Shown here: piece after piece, positions 47,508 to 53,515 of the stretch
Numbering within the stretch: position 1 is the stretch's first letter
Layout: each line of letters opens with the position of its first letter
Assembly: GCF_000375485.1 (NCBI RefSeq)
Contig: NZ_AQXE01000012.1
Span: 28,825-92,824, forward strand
Direction: 5' to 3'
Origin: Desulfovibrio oxyclinae DSM 11498
Lineage (GTDB): Bacteria; Desulfobacterota; Desulfovibrionia; Desulfovibrionales; Desulfovibrionaceae
DNA: 64,000 nucleotides
Program-made: the position numbers and the translations under genes
Notes under the pieces: generated by a model
What the model was told of the DNA's origin: nothing
Seen by the model: the letters and a program-made list of their open reading frames with translations, nothing else
Databases searched by the model: none

Positions 47508-47672
47508 GAAAAACTCCTTTGAAGTGAATTTGAAGGGTCCTTTTTGACTTTTCGGGGGCGTACTGGCAAGTCTTCGTACAGGTTAATGTACCGCCGGGGA
47601 CTGTCTTCCCCCAAGCGGGCCGGAGCACCCCGCTCCATCCTTCACGGAATGTTCATCCATCAAGGAGTCGTC

Positions 47673-48314
47673 ATGGAACCTGTTTCCCGCAGGGGCTTTA
47701 CCCTGCTCGTGAGCCTGTTCATTGGCTCGCTCGTGGCTGCGGCCTTCATATCGAGCAAAATCGTCACCATTTTCGGACTCGCCGTCCCTGCAGGAGTGCT
47801 GGCTTATTCCGTCACCTTCGCGGCCTCGGACATCATAGGCGAGGTATGGGGACGCGAAAGCGCCTCCGAAGTGGTGCACGCGGGACTGGCGGCCATGGTG
47901 GTCGCCACAATTCTGGCGCATCTCGCCGTCGAATGGCAGGGCGCGGCCTTCTGGACCGGACAGGAGGCCTTCGCGTCCGTCATCGGCAGCACGCCCCGGA
48001 TCGTGGCAGCATCGCTTTGCGCCTACTTTGTCAGCCAACGCAACGACGTCTGGCTGTTCCACGTGCTCAGGCGGCTGACGAACGGACGTCACCTCTGGCT
48101 TCGCAACAATCTCTCCACAATGGTTTCACAGCTTCTGGATTCGACCATTTTCGTAACGGTCGCTTTTTGGGGGGTACTGCCCGTGGGTGAGATAATCCTT
48201 GGCCAATGGGCGGCCAAGATGCTCATAGCAGCCCTTGATACGCCCGTGGTTTACGCCGGAGTTGCTGCACTGCGCAGTCTCGGCACCAAGGCCGAAGCAC
48301 AGCCCGCGACATGA
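47673..48314 (+). CDS. yhhQ: Queuosine precursor transporter YhhQ (VUT family)
   Basis: A 213-residue membrane protein with about six helices. The family stretch SVTFAASDIIGEVWGRE (about 50-66) and the C-terminal LDSTIFVTVAFWG and KMLIAALDTPVVY are typical of YhhQ, which imports preQ0/preQ1. The start at 47673 follows AAGGAG at 5 bases; the longer frame upstream has no homology. Pairing with queF supports the substrate. No clear preQ1 riboswitch is seen in the shared upstream region. Confidence 0.87.
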   Translation: MEPVSRRGFTLLVSLFIGSLVAAAFISSKIVTIFGLAVPAGVLAYSVTFAASDIIGEVWGRESASEVVHAGLAAMVVATILAHLAVEWQGAAFWTGQEAFASVIGSTPRIVAASLCAYFVSQRNDVWLFHVLRRLTNGRHLWLRNNLSTMVSQLLDSTIFVTVAFWGVLPVGEIILGQWAAKMLIAALDTPVVYAGVAALRSLGTKAEAQPAT

Positions 48315-48320
48315 TGTATT

Positions 48321-48345
48321 CGCCCCGCTCTCCACGAGCGGGGCG
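48321..48345 (+). terminator. yhhQ: Strong hairpin after yhhQ
   Basis: CGCCCCGCTC / GAGCGGGGCG forms a perfect 10-bp stem with a 5-nt loop, 6 bp after the stop codon. No T-run follows, so it may act as an mRNA 3' end stabiliser or a weak terminator. Confidence 0.45.
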
Positions 48346-48414
48346 AGAAAAATCGGCAGTGGAGACGAGGGCAAAATTCAGCATTTTCATATTGTTATAT
48401 TCTTCACAACCCCT

Positions 48415-48442
48415 GAGAGCCCCCGTGCTCTCTAGGTTTTTT
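48415..48442 (+). terminator. Possible second terminator between yhhQ and tetR
   Basis: GAGAGC / GCTCTC form a short 6-bp stem over a 6-nt loop, followed four bases later by TTTTTT. It lies just upstream of the TetR promoter and would insulate it. Confidence 0.4.
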
Positions 48443-48463
48443 AAAAAAGTTGCCCTCCCCCTA

Positions 48464-48492
48464 TTGACATTGATTGATCGATCAATATATCA
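48464..48492 (+). promoter_or_regulatory. Promoter of the TetR gene
   Basis: TTGACA at 48464-48469 matches the -35 consensus. TATATC (48486-48491), spaced 16 bp, is the likely -10. The spacer is occupied by the first of two TTGATTGA palindromes, so a repressor bound there would block the polymerase. Confidence 0.55.
48470..48488. promoter_or_regulatory. TetR operator candidate 1
   Basis: TTGATTGATCGATCAATAT contains the perfect 14-bp palindrome ATTGATCGATCAAT (48473-48486) between the -35 and -10 of the TetR gene. It shares the half-site TTGATTGA with the second palindrome 34 bp downstream. Confidence 0.6.
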
Positions 48493-48503
48493 CTGACTCC
48501 AGG

Positions 48504-48523
48504 TTGATTGACGAATCAATCAA
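48504..48523. promoter_or_regulatory. TetR operator candidate 2
   Basis: TTGATTG (48504-48510) and CAATCAA (48517-48523) form a perfect inverted repeat with a 6-bp spacer, just downstream of the promoter. It has the same half-site as operator 1. The 34-bp start-to-start distance is near three helical turns, so two dimers could bind the same face. Confidence 0.6.
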
Positions 48524-48552
48524 AAAACCGTCCGGACACAAAGGCTCGTACT

Positions 48553-49140
48553 ATGACAAAGAAGGAATCCATCCTCACGGCTGCCCAGGAAGCCTTCGGG
48601 CAGAATGGGTACTCCAGAACGACGATGAAGGACGTCTCCACACGTGCAAACGTCTCGTTCGGGTTGGTTTCCCACTATTACGGGAATAAGCAAGACCTGT
48701 TCATCGCCGCAGGCTCGGCCATGGTCGACAGTGTGATCGAGCACCTGCGCGAAGCGACCGGAAACGCGAAGAACGGACTGGACGCGATTCATAACTACAT
48801 GACCGCGTATTTCGACTTCACGAACGCACACAGAATGACGTTCCCGGTTCTGTTGCGCTGCTCGCCCTTCTCCCACATCGAGCCGGGGGTGGATGCAAGC
48901 AGGGTTGCTGAAAAGTTTCAGGTCATTATCGACACCATACGGGAGTGCGTGTCGATGGGAATCACAGATGGTAGCATCAGGGAGATGCCGGTCGAAGAAG
49001 CTTCCCTGATCATCTACGGCAATATTGTCGGTGCCGTAAGGACCAAGCTCCTCACCCCTTACGGCACCGACAATATATACGACGAGACGACGAAGTTCAC
49101 ACTGCGCAGTCTCAAACCGCAATCCGCCGACTGCGGATAA
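48553..49140 (+). CDS. TetR-family transcriptional regulator
   Basis: A 195-residue regulator. The N-terminal helix-turn-helix (about 5-50; SILTAAQEAFGQNGYSRTTM, then VSFGLVSHYYGNKQDLF) is typical, and the C-terminal half is a helical ligand domain with no clear subfamily. I choose the ATG at 48553 (AAGG 8 bases upstream) over a TTG 15 codons earlier, which lies inside operator 2. The promoter palindromes suggest autoregulation. No transporter or enzyme gene is adjacent, so its other targets are unknown. Confidence 0.88.
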   Translation: MTKKESILTAAQEAFGQNGYSRTTMKDVSTRANVSFGLVSHYYGNKQDLFIAAGSAMVDSVIEHLREATGNAKNGLDAIHNYMTAYFDFTNAHRMTFPVLLRCSPFSHIEPGVDASRVAEKFQVIIDTIRECVSMGITDGSIREMPVEEASLIIYGNIVGAVRTKLLTPYGTDNIYDETTKFTLRSLKPQSADCG

Positions 49141-49355
49141 GGGTGAAAAAAGATTTTTCGGACACTACGTCAACCGAATTGCCTGGGGCTTCAAATTTAG
49201 GAGCGGCTCGATGCGGGTCCCGCAGTCTCGCATCGAACACCCAAGCGAATTAGCCATCATCGGACACCTCCGAACGGCGACAGAACCGGACCGCAACCCA
49301 ATTCTGTACCGACCCCCCTGTCTGATTTGGCCATCAACCGGGCCACCCTCCCGGG

Positions 49356-49392
49356 AACGGGGCGACTCCCAACAGAGTCGTCCCGTTTTTTA
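49356..49392 (+). terminator. Rho-independent terminator in the tetR-CII intergenic region
   Basis: AACGGGGCGACTC / GAGTCGTCCCGTT gives a 13-bp stem (one G-T pair) with a 6-nt loop, followed by a T-run. It lies 215 bp after the TetR stop codon, so it either ends a long TetR 3' UTR or an unannotated small RNA. Confidence 0.8.
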
Positions 49393-49393
49393 T

Positions 49394-49448
49394 TGTCGCA
49401 TGTCGCAACACCTGCAACACCATGCTACACTTTGCGACACTTGCGACA
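49394..49448. promoter_or_regulatory. TGTCGCA inverted-repeat cluster, candidate enhancer (UAS) for sigma-54 promoter
   Basis: TGTCGCATGTCGCAA (49394-49408) and TTTGCGACACTTGCGACA (49431-49448) each hold two copies of TGTCGCA, in opposite orientation. The block lies about 140-190 bp before the predicted sigma-54 start site, where enhancer-binding activators usually bind. The binding protein is unknown. Confidence 0.5.
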
Positions 49449-49558
49449 TCCAATGCAACACTCTCTCCACATCCGCTTTTTTCATTGAGGTCTATAGACT
49501 TTTTTTAAGCTGTTATAATCAAAGGCATCCCTGCGGATTCATCGTCTGTTGACAGCCT

Positions 49559-49574
49559 TGGCACACACATTGCT
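49559..49574 (+). promoter_or_regulatory. Sigma-54 (RpoN) promoter
   Basis: TGGCAC-N5-TTGCT matches the -24/-12 consensus: GG at 49560-49561 and GC at 49572-49573 are exactly 10 bases apart. Transcription should begin near 49585, about 40 bp upstream of the CII-like gene. It would make expression of the downstream genes dependent on an ATP-driven activator. Confidence 0.7.
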
Positions 49575-49624
49575 TTTACCAATCACCGCCTGCCTGAAGC
49601 AGGCAAAAAAGCAATGGAGGAACC

Positions 49625-49930
49625 ATGCTTAGCAAGAGCGTCACCAAGGTTGTTCAGGACTGCATTCTCGACAGCGGTATTCAGGCGAAAGACGTCGCCG
49701 AAAGAATCGGAAAGCCCTACTCCACTCTCATGAGGGAAATCAATCCGTTCGACTCCAGCGCGAAGCTTGGAGCGGAGACCTTGCTCGACATCGTCCGTGT
49801 CACCAAGGACACACGCCCGCTCCGGTTCATGGCCGCAGAAATGGGATTCGCACTGGAACCCGCTTCGCGCGATGAATCTTCCTATAATAATTACGCAGGG
49901 GATGTTTACGAAACCGCGGAAGCGGGCTAG
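49625..49930 (+). CDS. Phage regulatory CII-like (CP76 family) DNA-binding protein
   Basis: A 101-residue protein whose first 70 residues form a helix-turn-helix fold (DSGIQAKDVAERIGKPYSTL and LGAETLLDIVRVTKDTRPLRF) that I recognise as the phage CII-like/CP76 regulator type. The C-terminal 20 residues look disordered. GGAGGAACC precedes the ATG. There is no integrase, Cro/CI pair or other phage gene nearby, so this looks like a domesticated regulator. It is first behind the sigma-54 promoter and ends 48 bp before the Cache lipoprotein gene. Confidence 0.72.
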   Translation: MLSKSVTKVVQDCILDSGIQAKDVAERIGKPYSTLMREINPFDSSAKLGAETLLDIVRVTKDTRPLRFMAAEMGFALEPASRDESSYNNYAGDVYETAEAG

Positions 49931-49978
49931 ATTTCCCGCAGGGTGCGATCCAGTACCCGAAAAAGCAGCGGGAGAACC

Positions 49979-51025
49979 ATGCCCAGCGTTCCGGTTTCGT
50001 CCATGCGGACCGCGCTCATCACGATTCTGACGTCCCTGCTTCTGTTCGCATGTACTGGCGAACAGCAGGAAGAGCGGACGTTCACTGCGGAGCGCAGACA
50101 ACTCGGCCATACCGCCGATCGCATTGAAACCAACCTCGACGCCATACGGCGCGAGGCCAGCCAACTCGCCGAGGCTGTTCTGCAAGCCAAGAAGAATTGG
50201 CAAGGACCGCCCGATGCCGAGACCGTATCCAGATACCGCCTGGACGAAAGCGGTGTCTTTTACAAGCACGTCAAGAACGGCAACTCTTCACTCTGGGTTT
50301 CGGGCCATGCGCCTCTGAACGACAGAGTGAAGAACGCCGTTTTCTGGAGCGAAGGGGCGGAGGATGCGCTTCAGGAGGCCTGTCGCAGCCATCGGGCCGT
50401 GGTTCAGGCCTATTTCAACAGCGCCGATTCGCTCAATCGCATCTACCCGCCATTCGACAGTCTCGCCCTGTTCCCCGCCGGCGTGGACATCACCACATTC
50501 AATTTCTATTACCTCGCCGACAGGCAACACAATCCGGAGCGCAATGCCGTCTGGGTTCCCAAGCCCTATGTCGATCCTGCGGGACGCGGCTGGATGATTT
50601 CCGCCATCGCTCCCGTCTATGAAAACGACACCCTGCTTGGCGTCGTCGGTCTCGACGTGACCATCAGGACGCTTGCGGAGCGCTTCCTTACCGGAGCGGA
50701 TCTCGACACGATTCTCGTGGACCACAATGGGGTTGTCATTGCCGGACGTGAGGAACTGCTCTCCCTGCTCTGCCTGCCGCCGCTGCAGGACTTCAAATAT
50801 TTCGATTCAGTACGGCAGGACACGTTCCGCACCGAGGACTACAACCTGCGCAAAAGCCGGTGCAGAAACATCCGCTCCGCGACGCTCCCGCTCCTTGAGG
50901 GCACTTCCCGAATGGAATCCACCCGCACCAAGGGACGCAAGACGATTTTCCTGTCAGAACAGATCGAAGGGCTCGACTGGACGCTGATACGAGTGATCCA
51001 GCCTGACGGCAGGGAGGTTTCGTGA
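49979..51025 (+). CDS. Cache-domain sensory lipoprotein
   Basis: A 348-residue exported protein with a signal peptide and a lipobox-like LFAC (Cys25, numbered from the ATG at 49979). The mature part resembles a double Cache sensor domain, with the typical PYVDPAGRGWMISAIAPVY and LLGVVGLDVTI strands (about 195-235). It has no transmembrane helix or kinase of its own. It overlaps the next hybrid kinase gene by 4 bp (GTGA), so it is probably the separate ligand-binding partner of that kinase. Confidence 0.8.
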   Translation: MPSVPVSSMRTALITILTSLLLFACTGEQQEERTFTAERRQLGHTADRIETNLDAIRREASQLAEAVLQAKKNWQGPPDAETVSRYRLDESGVFYKHVKNGNSSLWVSGHAPLNDRVKNAVFWSEGAEDALQEACRSHRAVVQAYFNSADSLNRIYPPFDSLALFPAGVDITTFNFYYLADRQHNPERNAVWVPKPYVDPAGRGWMISAIAPVYENDTLLGVVGLDVTIRTLAERFLTGADLDTILVDHNGVVIAGREELLSLLCLPPLQDFKYFDSVRQDTFRTEDYNLRKSRCRNIRSATLPLLEGTSRMESTRTKGRKTIFLSEQIEGLDWTLIRVIQPDGREVS

Positions 51026-53085
51026 CCCCGCGCACCTATGGCTCCCGCTTTATTCTTGCGAGTTTTTTTGCCGTAATCATTCTGCTTTATGCCGGTGCGG
51101 TGGGCGTAACCATTTTCGTGGTCTCCGATACGCTGGAGATGCAGGAAAAAAATCTTCTGGAGAATGCGCGGCACACCGGCCGCCATCTGGAACTGCGCCA
51201 GCGACATTTCGTGGAAGACCTCAAGAGCTTCACCGCGCTGGGATTCTTCGAGGGCTTCATCGACAGCGAAGACAGCATGGATCAGGCGACGGCCCGGCTC
51301 AAGCGATTCTACGCGCGCCATCAGAACCAGATTCGCCGGATAACGGTTCAGGACACCAATGGCCGCTGGGCCAGCATCCTCAGGACGCAGGACAATTATT
51401 ATCTCATTTCCCGCGACCAGGAGTACGGCCCGCTGCTCTACCGCAACAAGACGTTCAAGACCTTCAGGCAGGGCGAAGAGGCCAGCCACGTCATTCCCGT
51501 CATGAACGAAAAAGGCCGGGTGGACTACCGCGTCATCGTCACCACAAGCCTTCCGGACATGTTCCGGTCCGAACTCGGACACATCTACCTGACACCGAAC
51601 AGCAGACTCTGGGTCACGGACTGCTCCGGCAGCATCATCTATTCCAGCGATCAAGAGTCAGGAAGGACTTTCAGCGGTCTCATTCCCGAGGCCGTTGCCG
51701 ACGACATCGCCTCGGAAATATGCATGGGCTATGAAGGGCGCAGGCAGCACGCGGTGGACGGCGACGACAGCACCTTCCTCACCTCGTTTTATCCGATCCG
51801 CACCGCCAGCGACACTTTCGGGCTGGCGTTTTCCATGAACCGCAGCTCGCTGTACGGAAACATCCTCGACGAAGCGCTCGCACTGGCAGGACTCTTTTCC
51901 ATAGCGCTCGTCGTTTCCGTCATTTTTTTCCGTACGCTGCTGCGACAACGCGAGGAGGCTGCAAAACAGGCCGGCATCGCCAGCAAGGCCAAGAGCCGAT
52001 TCCTCGCCAACGTCAGCCACGAAATTCGCACGCCCATGAACGCCATCTCGGGGATGGCCCAGCTTCTGGACCGCGACACGACGCTGAACGAATCCCAGCG
52101 GGAAAACGTGCGCATGATTCTTACTGCCACCGACAACATGATGGAAATCATCAACGACGTGCTGGACATTTCGCGCATTGAGGAAGGCAGGCTGGACCTC
52201 GCACCGGTCCCCGCCGACCTGCGCCGGATGGTTTCGGAGCTGGTAGAGATGCATGCGGTGACGGCGCAACAGAAAGGCGTACAGGTGGAAAAGGTTTTCA
52301 AGGACACCCCGCGATGGGTGCGCGTCGATCCCCTGCGCCTGCGTCAGGTCCTCATCAATCTCATCGGAAACGCCGTGAAGTACACCGACGTTGGCACGGT
52401 TACCGTGACCGTGGCGGACGAAGGAGCCGGACACAAGGTGGGCACTCGCAAGGTCCGCTTCACAGTGAGCGACAGCGGCGTAGGCATCTCCGACGAGGAC
52501 ATGGAACGCATCTTCACCCCCTTTACGCAGGGCAGCGACGAGACGAGACGTTACGGCGGTTCGGGCCTCGGCCTTGCCATCTCCAATCGGCTGCTGCGCC
52601 TCATGGGCAGTCACATCGAAGCCACCAGCGCGCCCGGTCGCGGCAGCACTTTCGAATTCACTCTTGAGCTTTCACCGGCCGAGCCCGCCACGACAAAGGC
52701 TGCTGCCGCCGAGAAGGAGCATTCATCCATGGACGAGACCCGCGTTCTCATAGCCGAAGACATGCCCATGAACCGCCTGCTGCTTGAAAAAAGCCTCGGC
52801 TCCATGGGCATCCGCAACGTCGAATGCGTCGGCAACGGCGAAGAAGCGGTGGAAAAGGCCCTGAGCGGTCAGTACGACTATATCCTGATGGACGTCCGAA
52901 TGCCGGTCATGGATGGTCTCGAAGCGTCCCGGCGCATCCGGTCCGCAGGCATCGAGACGCCCATCATCGCACTCACGGCACAGGCGATGGAAGAAGACCG
53001 TAAAGCCTGTCTGGACGCAGGGATGAACGCTTATCTGCCCAAGCCGTACAAACTGGATGACCTTCGCGAAATATTTGAGAAGTAA
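51022..53085 (+). CDS. Hybrid sensor histidine kinase (HisKA-HATPase-REC)
   Basis: A 687-residue protein: transmembrane helix 1 (about 10-34), a periplasmic domain (35-283), helix 2 (284-303), HisKA with His333 (ANVSHEIRTP), HATPase with GSGLGLAIS, and a C-terminal receiver with Asp624 (LMDVRMP). There is no HAMP or PAS. The GTG start at 51022 overlaps the lipoprotein stop and is preceded by GGGAGG. A free HPt protein is encoded next, which would complete a His-Asp-His relay. Confidence 0.93.
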   Translation: MTPRTYGSRFILASFFAVIILLYAGAVGVTIFVVSDTLEMQEKNLLENARHTGRHLELRQRHFVEDLKSFTALGFFEGFIDSEDSMDQATARLKRFYARHQNQIRRITVQDTNGRWASILRTQDNYYLISRDQEYGPLLYRNKTFKTFRQGEEASHVIPVMNEKGRVDYRVIVTTSLPDMFRSELGHIYLTPNSRLWVTDCSGSIIYSSDQESGRTFSGLIPEAVADDIASEICMGYEGRRQHAVDGDDSTFLTSFYPIRTASDTFGLAFSMNRSSLYGNILDEALALAGLFSIALVVSVIFFRTLLRQREEAAKQAGIASKAKSRFLANVSHEIRTPMNAISGMAQLLDRDTTLNESQRENVRMILTATDNMMEIINDVLDISRIEEGRLDLAPVPADLRRMVSELVEMHAVTAQQKGVQVEKVFKDTPRWVRVDPLRLRQVLINLIGNAVKYTDVGTVTVTVADEGAGHKVGTRKVRFTVSDSGVGISDEDMERIFTPFTQGSDETRRYGGSGLGLAISNRLLRLMGSHIEATSAPGRGSTFEFTLELSPAEPATTKAAAAEKEHSSMDETRVLIAEDMPMNRLLLEKSLGSMGIRNVECVGNGEEAVEKALSGQYDYILMDVRMPVMDGLEASRRIRSAGIETPIIALTAQAMEEDRKACLDAGMNAYLPKPYKLDDLREIFEK

Positions 53086-53187
53086 CCCGATACGCACGGC
53101 GCGAAAATCATGTTGCCCCAGCGGCAATTGCGATACCTTCAGCCCCGGCAGTCGCGCCTCAACCATTCAACGGATGACGGAGCATGC

Positions 53188-53496
53188 ATGTTACGCAAGA
53201 TCACTCAGGAATATTACATCCGTGAATTCCAGCTGGGCCCCGAGGATGTGGATGATTTGATTCAGGCGGCGGAGAGCACCCTGCGTGACAGCGTCGCGGC
53301 ACTGTCAAAGTGCATTGCGGAGGACGCATCGGAACAGTCGGTTCGCGAAGCGGCTCACGCGCTCAAGGGGAACCTGATGAACATGGGCCTTGAACCGCAG
53401 GCCGAACAGGCACGGCTCATTGAAGCCGCTTCCGGCGACCTGGACGAAGCTGCGCCGCTTTTCGAGAAGCTCCGGCAGGAACTGGGCACATTTTGA
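53188..53496 (+). CDS. Free-standing HPt phosphotransfer protein
   Basis: A 102-residue single HPt domain with phospho-His57 in AAHALKGNLMNMG. It probably shuttles phosphate between the upstream hybrid kinase and receivers encoded downstream. I start at the ATG at 53188, preceded by GGAG at 5 bases; the frame is open for 26 codons upstream without homology. It lies 102 bp after the hybrid kinase and 19 bp before the REC-PAS kinase. Confidence 0.88.
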   Translation: MLRKITQEYYIREFQLGPEDVDDLIQAAESTLRDSVAALSKCIAEDASEQSVREAAHALKGNLMNMGLEPQAEQARLIEAASGDLDEAAPLFEKLRQELGTF

Positions 53497-53515
53497 AGCT
53501 GCGGGAGACACCCTG

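Larger units (their letters stand above)
49141..49624. other. 484-bp non-coding regulatory stretch
   Basis: No convincing gene. In order it holds a hairpin CGATGCG/CGCATCG (49209-49235), a strong intrinsic terminator (49356-49392), a clustered TGTCGCA inverted repeat (49394-49448), an AT-rich stretch with a perfect TATAAT (49514-49519) but no -35 at the right distance, and a sigma-54 promoter (49559-49574). The part before the terminator could encode a small RNA. GC content is lower than in the flanking genes. Confidence 0.6.

Noticed and set aside
47508-47672. preQ1 riboswitch between queF and yhhQ
   Set aside because: I looked for the preQ1-I and II patterns because both genes are queuosine-related, but found no matching hairpin with an A-rich tail on either strand.
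49514-49519. Sigma-70 promoter with perfect TATAAT upstream of the CII-like gene
   Set aside because: No acceptable -35 occurs at 15-19 bp upstream; the nearest candidate (TTGAGG) is 23 bp away. The sigma-54 site downstream is far better.
49211-49552. 113-codon open frame in the tetR-CII intergenic region
   Set aside because: It runs through a strong terminator and the TGTCGCA repeats, has no ribosome site and reads as a low-complexity, cysteine-rich nonsense peptide.
49394-49930. Prophage or integrated element
   Set aside because: The CII-like gene suggested it, but there is no integrase, tRNA attachment site, direct-repeat boundary, Cro/CI pair or structural phage gene nearby.
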